Source of the DNA: Catalinimonas sp964653665
Lineage (GTDB): Bacteria > Bacteroidota > Bacteroidia > Cytophagales > Cyclobacteriaceae
Reading direction: 5' to 3'
NCBI GenBank assembly: GCA_964653665.1
Contig: CAZZGE010000001.1
Span: 19,780-83,779, forward strand
Length of the DNA: 64,000 bases
A program made the position numbers and the translations under genes. Shown in pieces: positions 9,570-17,659 of this stretch (position 1 is its first letter; every line of letters begins with the position of its first letter). The notes under the pieces are model-generated. The model saw only the letters and a list, made by a program, of their open reading frames with translations, did no database searches and was not told the DNA's origin.

Positions 9570-9638
9570 ATTAGTTAGCTTAGTAATAGTGCATCAGTAC
9601 TTTTACTAATTGTTTGCTATTAACCTGGCCACTTTTTT

Positions 9639-12596
9639 ATGAAAGTATCCACCGAACGACCCTTCAAAATCATTTATTCCCTGTATCTACATGAGTATCT
9701 CGGCTACTTATTCGAGTCTTTTGCTGTGCAGCTCGACGAGCATGGACAGTTTACTTTTGAACATCAGAATATATCCTCCCAGAACGCCGAGGAGTTTGCC
9801 AGCGAACTAACGAAAGAAGATTATGAACTAATCCAGCTTATGGACGTGATGCAACAGAAAGCTGTGATCAACCGCTTTCACAAGAAGAAAATCAAGACTT
9901 CAGAGTTTTTCTATAAGGTATACGAGAGCAACAGCGAACGGAACCAGCAGTTGCGACAGGAGATAGATGCGTACCTGGAAGATCTGCGTGCACGTGTCTT
10001 GCCTCTGCTAAAAGGAAAGCGACTCTTTGAGATGAGCAATGACGGAGAACCTGTCGGAAAGGAAATAGAGGTACTGAAGGAAAAAGCGACCGTACTTTTT
10101 CACTTTCGACGTAACGAGGACAATACGCACTACTTTCCAACAATCAAGCATGCGGGCAGTAAGGTAGACTTCCGGTACAAGAATGCCTACATCATTTGTA
10201 AAGAACCTGCCTGGATGGTGCTGGACAATAAGCTGTATAGCTTTGCCAAAAATGTGGATGGAAACAAGCTCTATCCTTTCTTGAATAAGAAGTTCATCAT
10301 GATTCCCCGTAAGGTGGAAGACTCCTACTACCGGAAGTTTGTAGCACCGCTGGTAGCCTCTTACGATGTGTACGCCAAAGGCTTTGATATCAAGACAGAG
10401 CGGCACGAACTGGTTCCTCAGCTTAACTTTTACGAGGTCAACCATCGACAGCCGGAACTAGTGGGTCAGGGCAAGAGAGAGAGAGAACTCGACAAGCAGG
10501 AAGCTCCCGACGTGTGCTTTGAAATTAATTTCCGCTACGGCAATCATCAATTCAAACCCTCACAACATGAAAAAGTGAGCGTGATTGTGGATAAAAAGCA
10601 GGATGACTATGTCTTTCGCCGTATCGTACGTGACCGGCATAAAGAGGAGAAGATTGTGTCTTTGCTGAAAGAATATGCCATTGACCTAAAGGCGTCCAGG
10701 ACAGTTTTAGAGAAAAGTGCCGCTTTTGAGTGGATCAACCGTTACAAAGGTACGCTGGAAGAAGTGGGTATAGAACTGCAGCAGAAAAATGAGCAAGAGA
10801 AAAAGTACTTCCTAGGAAAATCTACCATAGATATAGAAGTACGTGAAAACATTGACTGGTTTGATATCCATGCCAAAGTCAAGTTCGGCCCCTACGAAAT
10901 TCCCTTTCAGAAGATCAGAAAGCTTATCCTGGCCAGGCAGCGTGAACTTAGACTGCCCAACGGAGAGGTAGCGGTAATTCCTGAAGTCTGGTTTACTGAG
11001 TACTCAGAACTTTTTGCTTTTAGTGAAGAGGATGCCGATGCCAAAGACGGAGGGGTGCATCTTAAGAAATATCACCTGGCACTGGTGCAGGACCTGCATA
11101 ACGACCAGTTGGCGAAAGTAACGATGGATCGTAAGCTGGAACGCCTGCGCGAATTTAGTGATATCAAGGATTACGAACTTCCCGTACATTTTGCCGGTAA
11201 ACTACGCCCTTATCAGAAAGCGGGCTATAATTGGATGAGTTTTTTAAACAGCTATCACTTTGGTGGCTGCCTGGCGGATGATATGGGGCTGGGCAAAACT
11301 GTACAAACACTAGCACTGCTACAGAAGCAGAAAGAACAGGAGAAAGTTGGACAGACCCGTCCTAAAACTTCGTTGCTAGTAATGCCTACTTCGCTAATCT
11401 ATAACTGGGAGATGGAAGCGGCAAAATTTACACCTTCCCTCAAAGTATTTACCTATACAGGTACCACACGCAACAAAAATGTAGATCAGTTTCAGGACTA
11501 TGACCTAGTGCTTACATCCTATGGCATTGTGCGCCTAGATGTAGACATTTTAAAAGACTACTACTTCAATTACGTGATACTAGATGAGTCGCAGGCTATC
11601 AAAAATCCCGATTCTAACATTGCCAAAGCAGTACAGGACCTGAACTCCAAGTTTAGGCTTATCCTGACCGGAACGCCCTTGGAAAACAGTACGCTGGACC
11701 TGTGGTCACAAATGAACTTTATCAATCCCGGCCTGCTGGGAGGGCAGTCTTTCTTCAAAAATGAGTTTGTCCAGCCTATTGAAAAAAAGGGGGATATCGG
11801 CAAAACTGAAAAGCTGTATACCATCATCAAGCCGTTTATCCTGCGGCGGCAGAAATGGCAGGTAGCTAAAGAGTTACCTGAGAAGATTGAAAACGTGCAG
11901 TACTGCGGTATGACAGAAGAACAGGAGGCCTTCTACGAAGAGGCTAAATCCTTCTACCGCAACGAGATTATGAATCTGATTGAGAACAAGGGCATCAATA
12001 AGTCTCAGATGCTGCTCCTGCAGGGGCTTACCAGACTACGGCAAATCGCCAACCATCCTCGCATGGTAGACGATCAGTACAAAGCAAGCTCCGGCAAACT
12101 GGAAGACGCCATGCATATGCTGTTGAACGCGATCAGTGAGGGACATAAGATTCTTGTATTCAGTCAGTTTGTGAAGTACCTATCGCTCTTAGGTAAAGAA
12201 CTGGAACAGGCCAAGGTACCGTATGCTTACCTGGATGGTAGTACCAAAGACCGGAAAGAGCAGGTAGAGAGCTTTCAAAATGATGATTCACTACGCTTGT
12301 TCCTCATTTCGCTGCGTGCCGGCGGTGTTGGCCTGAATCTGACCAAAGCGGATTATGTGTTCATCCTGGATCCCTGGTGGAACCCTGCCATTGAGCAGCA
12401 GGCCATAGACCGGGCACACCGTATCGGGCAGGAAAATAAAGTTTTTACCTACAAATTCATCACCCGTAATACGGTAGAAGAGAAGATCCTGAAACTTCAG
12501 GCTAATAAACTCAAACTGGCTACTGAACTTATCTCTACAGAAGAAAGCTTTGTAAAAAAGCTAACCCAGGAAGACATCAGCGCAATACTGGAATAG
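9639..12596 (+). CDS. SNF2-family DNA helicase / chromatin-remodelling-type ATPase
   Basis: A 985-residue dsDNA-translocating ATPase. The N-terminal half (about 1-500) is a long accessory region with no motif I can name. The motor follows: motif I LADDMGLGKTVQTL near residue 545, motif II as DESQ near 647 (the SNF2 DEAH variant), LTGTPLENS (motif III), then the C-terminal RecA lobe with LRAGGVGLNLTKADYVF and motif VI QAIDRAHRIGQ near 920. It resembles bacterial HepA/RapA relatives in the motor only. The TAG stop is one base before rnhB, so the two genes probably share a transcript. Confidence 0.92.
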   Translation: MKVSTERPFKIIYSLYLHEYLGYLFESFAVQLDEHGQFTFEHQNISSQNAEEFASELTKEDYELIQLMDVMQQKAVINRFHKKKIKTSEFFYKVYESNSERNQQLRQEIDAYLEDLRARVLPLLKGKRLFEMSNDGEPVGKEIEVLKEKATVLFHFRRNEDNTHYFPTIKHAGSKVDFRYKNAYIICKEPAWMVLDNKLYSFAKNVDGNKLYPFLNKKFIMIPRKVEDSYYRKFVAPLVASYDVYAKGFDIKTERHELVPQLNFYEVNHRQPELVGQGKRERELDKQEAPDVCFEINFRYGNHQFKPSQHEKVSVIVDKKQDDYVFRRIVRDRHKEEKIVSLLKEYAIDLKASRTVLEKSAAFEWINRYKGTLEEVGIELQQKNEQEKKYFLGKSTIDIEVRENIDWFDIHAKVKFGPYEIPFQKIRKLILARQRELRLPNGEVAVIPEVWFTEYSELFAFSEEDADAKDGGVHLKKYHLALVQDLHNDQLAKVTMDRKLERLREFSDIKDYELPVHFAGKLRPYQKAGYNWMSFLNSYHFGGCLADDMGLGKTVQTLALLQKQKEQEKVGQTRPKTSLLVMPTSLIYNWEMEAAKFTPSLKVFTYTGTTRNKNVDQFQDYDLVLTSYGIVRLDVDILKDYYFNYVILDESQAIKNPDSNIAKAVQDLNSKFRLILTGTPLENSTLDLWSQMNFINPGLLGGQSFFKNEFVQPIEKKGDIGKTEKLYTIIKPFILRRQKWQVAKELPEKIENVQYCGMTEEQEAFYEEAKSFYRNEIMNLIENKGINKSQMLLLQGLTRLRQIANHPRMVDDQYKASSGKLEDAMHMLLNAISEGHKILVFSQFVKYLSLLGKELEQAKVPYAYLDGSTKDRKEQVESFQNDDSLRLFLISLRAGGVGLNLTKADYVFILDPWWNPAIEQQAIDRAHRIGQENKVFTYKFITRNTVEEKILKLQANKLKLATELISTEESFVKKLTQEDISAILE

Positions 12597-12597
12597 C

Positions 12598-13185
12598 ATG
12601 TTGCAATCTTCGTATACTCCCGATCTGCTGGAAGCGGGCTGCGACGAGGCGGGACGTGGTTGCCTGGCCGGGCCAGTGGTGGCAGCGGCTGTCATTCTAC
12701 CCAAAAATTTTTCTCATCCCCTGCTTACAGATTCTAAGCTATTAAGTCTGGAGCAGCGAAATCATCTCAAGGAAGAAATCAAAGCAGTGGCATTGTCTTA
12801 CGCTATCGCGGAGGTGGATAACCAGAAGATTGACGAGATTAATATCCTGAATGCCTCATTTCTGGCCATGCACCGGGCAGTCGAGCGGCTCAGCCAAAAA
12901 CCGGCATTATTGCTCATTGACGGCAACCGCTTCAATCCTTACCCTTTTGTGCCGCATCAGTGTATTGTAAAAGGTGATAGCAAGTATTTTTCTATTGCTG
13001 CGGCATCAGTGCTTGCTAAGACACACCGTGACGAACTGATGAGGAGGCTAGCAGAAAAGTATCCGCATTACGGCTGGCATACCAATGTTGGTTACCCTAC
13101 CGTAGCGCATCGGGCGGCTATCATCAAGTACGGACCGACCGACTGGCACCGCCGCTCCTTTAGGTTGACCATGCGGGATGGATGA
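12598..13185 (+). CDS. rnhB: Ribonuclease HII
   Basis: Cleaves RNA in RNA-DNA hybrids and nicks at misincorporated ribonucleotides. The 195-residue protein carries GCDEAGRGCLAGPVVAAAV with the first catalytic D-E pair, a later acid in LLIDGNRF, and the signature KGDSKYFSIAAASVLAKTHRD. Length is normal. It begins one base after the SNF2 helicase stop. Both products act on nucleic acids, but a functional link is only suggested by the spacing. Confidence 0.95.
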   Translation: MLQSSYTPDLLEAGCDEAGRGCLAGPVVAAAVILPKNFSHPLLTDSKLLSLEQRNHLKEEIKAVALSYAIAEVDNQKIDEINILNASFLAMHRAVERLSQKPALLLIDGNRFNPYPFVPHQCIVKGDSKYFSIAAASVLAKTHRDELMRRLAEKYPHYGWHTNVGYPTVAHRAAIIKYGPTDWHRRSFRLTMRDG

Positions 13186-13313
13186 TCAGGATTTCATAGT
13201 AAGTCGCAGTAAATTTGGACTTGCTATTGATTTCAGCGTTCTTTCTCTTTCATGCAAAAGCCTATTTTTCTCGTAAATTGCGAGCCTTTTGTGAAACCAA
13301 TAATTCAGGAGAT

Positions 13314-14393
13314 ATGAAAAAGACAGCACTATACGATAAGCACGTGGCACTTGGTGCTAAGATAGTACCTTTTGCCGGTTATGAAATGCCACTTCGCTAC
13401 AGTTCAGACATTGAGGAACACATGACAGTGCGCGAAGGTGTGGGCGTGTTTGATGTATCTCATATGGGTGAGTTTTTTCTGCGGGGCCCTAAGGCTTTTA
13501 GCCTGGTGCAGCGTGTTACCAGCAACGACGCTACCAAACTTTACGATGGTAAGGCTATGTACGGCTATTTACCTAATGAAACCGGCGGCGTTGTAGATGA
13601 CCTGATTGTATATCGTATTGGCGAAGAAGAGTACATGCTGGTGGTAAATGCTGCCAATATCGAGAAAGATTGGGACTGGATCAGCAAATACAATACAGAG
13701 GGTGCGGAGATGGAGAATGCTTCTGATAATATCTCGCTATTTGCTGTGCAAGGCCCTAAGGCTACAGAAGTGCTGAAAAAGATCACCGATGCGGACCTGG
13801 ACAGTATGAAGTTTTACACCTTTCAAAAGGGAAAAGTAGGTGAAGTGGAGAACGTTATCATTTCAGCTACGGGCTATACCGGGGCTGGAGGATTTGAGCT
13901 GTACGTAGACAATGCAGACGCCCAAAAACTATGGGATGCACTTTTTACTGCTGGCACCGAGGCAGGTATCAAACCCATTGGGCTGGCTGCTCGTGATACA
14001 CTCCGCCTGGAGATGGGCTACTGCCTCTACGGTAACGATATTGATGATACTACCTGTCCCGTAGAAGCTGGCCTGGGTTGGGTGACTAAGTTTAGCAAAG
14101 TATTTACCAATTCGGAGGCCCTGCAGCAAAAAAAAGAAAGCGGAGGGAAGCAAAAACTAGTTAGCCTGCTGATGGTAGATAAAGGGATTCCCCGAAAAGA
14201 CTACGAGATATTTAATGCTCATGATGAGATCATTGGACGGGTGACTTCTGGCACTCAGTCACCAGTACTGAAACGTGGTATCGGGATGGGATATGTGGCC
14301 AAAGATTATTCAAAAACAGACAGTGAGGTATTCATTGGTGTTCGTAAGCGTCGTCTGAAAGCCCAGGTTGTCAAGCCTCCTTTCATAAAATAG
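13314..14393 (+). CDS. gcvT: Aminomethyltransferase, glycine cleavage T protein
   Basis: Transfers the aminomethyl carbon from lipoyl H protein to tetrahydrofolate in glycine cleavage. The 359-residue product begins MKKTALYDKHVALGAKIVPFAG and contains GVFDVSHMGEF, the folate-site acid in the VDDLIVYR region, GYTGAGGFELYV, and a C-terminal barrel domain (GIPRKDYEIF, GRVTSGTQSPVLKRGIGMGYV). The frame is open back to 13215, but the extra 33 residues are not family-like. Other gcv genes are not in the window. Confidence 0.95.
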   Translation: MKKTALYDKHVALGAKIVPFAGYEMPLRYSSDIEEHMTVREGVGVFDVSHMGEFFLRGPKAFSLVQRVTSNDATKLYDGKAMYGYLPNETGGVVDDLIVYRIGEEEYMLVVNAANIEKDWDWISKYNTEGAEMENASDNISLFAVQGPKATEVLKKITDADLDSMKFYTFQKGKVGEVENVIISATGYTGAGGFELYVDNADAQKLWDALFTAGTEAGIKPIGLAARDTLRLEMGYCLYGNDIDDTTCPVEAGLGWVTKFSKVFTNSEALQQKKESGGKQKLVSLLMVDKGIPRKDYEIFNAHDEIIGRVTSGTQSPVLKRGIGMGYVAKDYSKTDSEVFIGVRKRRLKAQVVKPPFIK

Positions 14394-14457
14394 TGTTACA
14401 GTGTTATGGCTTATTAGCTATAATATTGTAACACCCAGAACCATAGCACCCCAAACT

Positions 14458-15162
14458 ATGAAGAGCATAGATGTTTGCCTTTCTCCGGATCTGATACACC
14501 TCTACGATGTACAGGAAAAAAAAGTGGTGGTAGTGGTAGATATTCTCCGTGCAACTTCCTGCATGACAACAGCGTTGGCTCATGGTGTCAGTAGTATACG
14601 ACCGGTGGCAGAATTGGAAGAAAGTCGCGCGTTGAGTGAGCAAGGCTACCTGATAGCGGCGGAGCGAGGAGGTGAAAAGGTAAAAGGATTTGATCTTGGT
14701 AACTCGCCCTTTGAGTATATGGAAGATGGCCTCCGGGGAAGAAAGATCAGTGTTACTACTACAAACGGCACCCGGGCTATCGGCCTTTCCATGGGGGCAG
14801 AAAAGCTGCTGATTGGTTCCTTTCTGAATCTAAAGGCGGTGGCTAATCTACTCAATAAGCAGGAAAATGATGTATTGATTGTCTGTGCAGGCTGGAAGGG
14901 TCACGTGAATCTGGAAGATACCCTCTTCGCCGGAGCTCTGGCAGAACAACTCACTGCAAAATTTACCTGTATCTGCGATAGTACACTTGCTGCCATTGCG
15001 CTGTATCATCATGCCCAAAGTAATATGCTGGCTTTCCTGCAAAATTCTTCACATGTACAACGACTAAAAGGTCTGGGCATAGAAAAAGACGTTGCTTTCT
15101 GCCTGCAGCAGGATATCTACGATGTGGTACCAATACTCAAGGATAATGAGCTGGTACTTTAG
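14458..15162 (+). CDS. comB: 2-phosphosulfolactate phosphatase family protein
   Basis: ComB removes phosphate from 2-phosphosulfolactate in archaeal coenzyme M synthesis, but homologues are widespread in bacteria without that pathway. The 234-residue protein shows VVVVDILRATSCMTTALAHG, the ERGGEKVKGFDLGNSPFEY segment, TTTNGTRAI and CAGWKGHVNLEDTLFAGAL, which are the Mg-site and substrate-site regions. The ATG at 14458 is preferred over an upstream GTG. It follows gcvT by 64 bases. No ComA, ComC or sulfolactate gene is nearby, so the true substrate here is unknown. Confidence 0.88.
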   Translation: MKSIDVCLSPDLIHLYDVQEKKVVVVVDILRATSCMTTALAHGVSSIRPVAELEESRALSEQGYLIAAERGGEKVKGFDLGNSPFEYMEDGLRGRKISVTTTNGTRAIGLSMGAEKLLIGSFLNLKAVANLLNKQENDVLIVCAGWKGHVNLEDTLFAGALAEQLTAKFTCICDSTLAAIALYHHAQSNMLAFLQNSSHVQRLKGLGIEKDVAFCLQQDIYDVVPILKDNELVL

Positions 15163-15260
15163 TTCTGTTCGTTTTTAGTGTAATACTTTATCTTTTAGGG
15201 TAAATACTCTAATACCATTGCACAAAGAACTCTAACCCCAAATGCCTTGACACAAAAACC

Positions 15261-15725
15261 CTACTCCATATCTTCCATCGTTCTCCAGACTAATTCCATT
15301 TCGTATCCCTTCCCCATCAGGTAGCGGGCGGTTTTATTTTTACGCTGGTAGATATCCTCCTTCTCCAAAGACTTCCACTTGCGTACACACAAATCATGAA
15401 GTTGTTGCAGGTAGTCGGCCTCCTTGATTTCCTTCAATCCTTTGCGGATGCAGTAGGGTGAGAGTCCTTTCTGTTTTAACTCCCTCTTTATTTTGATACG
15501 TCCCCATTTATTGTGGCTAAACTTCCCCCGGCAGAAAGCTTGGGCGTAACGTTCCTCATTGATAAAGTTATCAGCTATCAGTTCGGTAAGTACTTCCTCG
15601 ACTGTGTCACCGGAGAGTCCATACTGGTATAATTTGTCTCTCACCTGCTGCTGGGTACGCTCCTGGTAGGCACAGTATTTGGCAGCTTTGACCTTGGCCT
15701 GCTGACGCAGATTGGTAATCGTCAT
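15261..15725 (-). CDS. recX: Regulatory protein RecX
   Basis: RecX modulates RecA filament growth. The 154-residue protein consists of three-helix repeats: AAKYCAYQERTQQQVRDKLYQYG at the N-terminus, LIADNFINEERYAQAFCRGKFSHNKWGRIKIKRELKQKG in the middle (the most conserved part), and a C-terminal repeat ending KTARYLMGKGYEMELVWRTM. RecA is not nearby. The gene is divergent from the MFS transporter; about 64 bases separate the two starts. Confidence 0.92.
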   Translation of the reverse strand: MTITNLRQQAKVKAAKYCAYQERTQQQVRDKLYQYGLSGDTVEEVLTELIADNFINEERYAQAFCRGKFSHNKWGRIKIKRELKQKGLSPYCIRKGLKEIKEADYLQQLHDLCVRKWKSLEKEDIYQRKNKTARYLMGKGYEMELVWRTMEDME

Positions 15726-15789
15726 CTTCCTTGGTATTTTTTCTTCAAACCATAAACCTAATAGCTATTCCGAGGGTTCATTGATTTTT

Positions 15790-17085
15790 ATGGCACAATC
15801 CGTACTCAAAAAACCTGAAAACAATAAAAGAGCCCTGGCACTGCTTTTTACTGCCAACGGTATCTCGGGCTTCGCTCAGGGGCTTACCATGCTTTCGGTA
15901 CCCTGGTATTTTGCTCAGCAGAGCATGTCGTCACAGTTTAACCTGATGTACGGTATGGTTACCTTTATGACGATCTTCTGGGGCCTCTGGGCAGGTACGG
16001 CAGTAGATCGCTTCAATCGTAAGCATATCTTTCTGCTCAACAATACCATAGAGGGGACTGTCGTACTGATGGTGGCTAGCTACGGACTAAGTCAGACCGG
16101 TTTATTACCGGTTCCACTGATCATGTTGGTGTTTGCAGTAACGATCTTTGGCTTCTACATACACTATCCAAATCTCTACGCTTTTACTCAGGAAATCACG
16201 GCTGAAGGAGACTATACCCGCGTGAACTCCTACATCGAGATTGTAGGGCAGTCTACTAACGTGATGGCCGGAGCTTTGGCAGCACTACTGCTGGAAGGCA
16301 TCAACTGGCAAACAGAGTGGATATTTATGGGCCAAAGTCTGAGCCTGGATCTGCAACTGGAAGCCTGGACGCTACCGGAAATCTTCATGCTGGATGGCGT
16401 TACCTACATCATTTCTATCGGACTCATATCACTGATCCGCTATGCTCCATTGGAAGAGCGGGAGATCGAGACAGGACTCCTGATGAAACGACTTAAAACA
16501 GGCTTTCAATTTCTCAAGGATCATCCGATGATACTGGTCTTTGGTATTTGCTCCTATAACATTTTTGTGGTAATGCTGGTAAAACTGCACGCCCTGATGC
16601 CACTGTATATTACCAATCACCTGCAGGAAGGAGGAGATATTTTTGGAGCTATGGAGGTGCTCTATGCGTTAGGGGCGTTAAGTGCCGGGCTATTCATCGG
16701 GAATCTTTTTCAGCGGTTTACTACAGTAAATGCCATCATTATTTTACTGATTATGGCGACCATGGCACTCAGCTTAAGCGCGATGACTAATTCGGTAGGT
16801 CTCTTTTTGATAGTCGGCCTGATGATTGGCTTCGCCAATGCCGGCTCAAGGGTACTTCGTTTGAGTTATCTTTTCAAACATGTACCCAACCGCGTGATAG
16901 GACGGGTGAATAGCATCTTCAGTATTATTAATGTGATGCTTCGTGTATTTTTTCTTTCCATTTTCTCAGCCCAGTTTTTTGGGCAAGATTCCAACATCGT
17001 CTTCGCTTATGGAATCATGGCGGTATTTACTGCGTTATCAGCCGTAATACTAATGGCCTACTACCGACGTATCGTTTACGTGTAA
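15790..17085 (+). CDS. MFS transporter, exporter type (EntS/MFS_3-like)
   Basis: A 431-residue inner-membrane protein with about twelve hydrophobic segments, opening ALALLFTANGISGFAQGLTMLSVPWYFAQQ. The loop between TM2 and TM3 reads AGTAVDRFNRKHIFLLNN, the MFS motif A equivalent, and RVLRLSYLFKHVPNRVIGRVNSIF near the end is typical of the MFS_3/EntS exporter branch. The frame is open to 15712, but the ATG at 15790 precedes the first TM sensibly. Substrate cannot be read from the sequence. Confidence 0.85.
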   Translation: MAQSVLKKPENNKRALALLFTANGISGFAQGLTMLSVPWYFAQQSMSSQFNLMYGMVTFMTIFWGLWAGTAVDRFNRKHIFLLNNTIEGTVVLMVASYGLSQTGLLPVPLIMLVFAVTIFGFYIHYPNLYAFTQEITAEGDYTRVNSYIEIVGQSTNVMAGALAALLLEGINWQTEWIFMGQSLSLDLQLEAWTLPEIFMLDGVTYIISIGLISLIRYAPLEEREIETGLLMKRLKTGFQFLKDHPMILVFGICSYNIFVVMLVKLHALMPLYITNHLQEGGDIFGAMEVLYALGALSAGLFIGNLFQRFTTVNAIIILLIMATMALSLSAMTNSVGLFLIVGLMIGFANAGSRVLRLSYLFKHVPNRVIGRVNSIFSIINVMLRVFFLSIFSAQFFGQDSNIVFAYGIMAVFTALSAVILMAYYRRIVYV

Positions 17086-17173
17086 CTTTGGCGTAGAAAA
17101 TGCGATATAGGTGGCTTCTACCCAGGAATTCTGGCCTGAATTTTTCTTGATGAATACTTTGCAATAAGCGCCT

Positions 17174-17198
17174 GTTTAAAAAACAAGATTTTTTAAAC
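17174..17198. repeat. All-A/T 10-bp inverted repeat after the MFS gene
   Basis: GTTTAAAAAA and TTTTTTAAAC flank a 5-base loop. A T-rich stretch, including a run of about ten T, follows at 17216-17226. It may act as a weak terminator for the MFS gene; A/T-only stems are poor terminators, so this stays tentative. Confidence 0.4.
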
Positions 17199-17251
17199 TA
17201 ATAAGCTTTTTAACAGTTTTTTTTTTACATTTAATTTACTGAATTTCAATG

Positions 17252-17256
17252 AGGAG
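17252..17256 (+). promoter_or_regulatory. Shine-Dalgarno sequence of the poly-Asp gene
   Basis: AGGAG lies 6 bases before the ATG at 17263, within GAGGAGAG. This is noteworthy because nearly all other genes here lack such a sequence, as is normal for Bacteroidota, whose anti-SD is occluded on the ribosome. Confidence 0.6.
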
Positions 17257-17262
17257 AGTAGT

Positions 17263-17496
17263 ATGATAGACATGTTACTTTGTGGAACGGCTTACGTTAT
17301 CATGGTATACTTCATGGTTGTGCTCATGAAGAAACGAAACTTTCGTTTTCGTGATGACGATGATGATGATGATGATGGAGGGATATCTGTCACCCCTACT
17401 CCCGACTTGGATCTACCTCCGGGTGTAACTCTTCCTGATGATAGTGGTCCCCGCCACCACAAGAAATTAGAAGAACCTGAAGAGGTTTTCGCCTAA
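17263..17496 (+). CDS. Small membrane protein with a poly-aspartate tract
   Basis: Not a family I recognise. The 77-residue product has one hydrophobic segment (about 4-22, LLCGTAYVIMVYFMVVLM), a basic stretch KKRNFRFR, then eight consecutive aspartates (31-38), a Pro/Asp-rich tail and a C-terminal HHKKLEEPEEVF. By the positive-inside rule the acidic tail would be cytoplasmic. The gene stands alone between an MFS exporter and dsbD, with a good Shine-Dalgarno 6 bases upstream. Acidic runs may bind metal ions or basic proteins, but nothing here proves it. The SD and the membrane-like composition argue for a real gene. Confidence 0.55.
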   Translation: MIDMLLCGTAYVIMVYFMVVLMKKRNFRFRDDDDDDDDGGISVTPTPDLDLPPGVTLPDDSGPRHHKKLEEPEEVFA

Positions 17497-17571
17497 ATTT
17501 GCCTTCTCTTTCTTTAGCTAGCTATCTCACCGATATTATATTATTGCTACGAAACAGCTACATGGCAACTT

Positions 17572-17579
17572 TATATTTG
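17572..17579 (+). promoter_or_regulatory. Putative -7 promoter element upstream of dsbD
   Basis: TATATTTG matches the Bacteroidota -7 consensus TAnnTTTG, 80 bases before the dsbD start. The nearest TTG upstream is about 25 bases away, longer than the usual spacer, so only the -7 half is convincing. Confidence 0.35.
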
Positions 17580-17659
17580 TTGCAAGCGTTATTTTGATCT
17601 CGGGCTTTTATGTCTGCAAGCTGCTTTAGTGCGACTTGGTATCGTAAATTAGTGCAACC

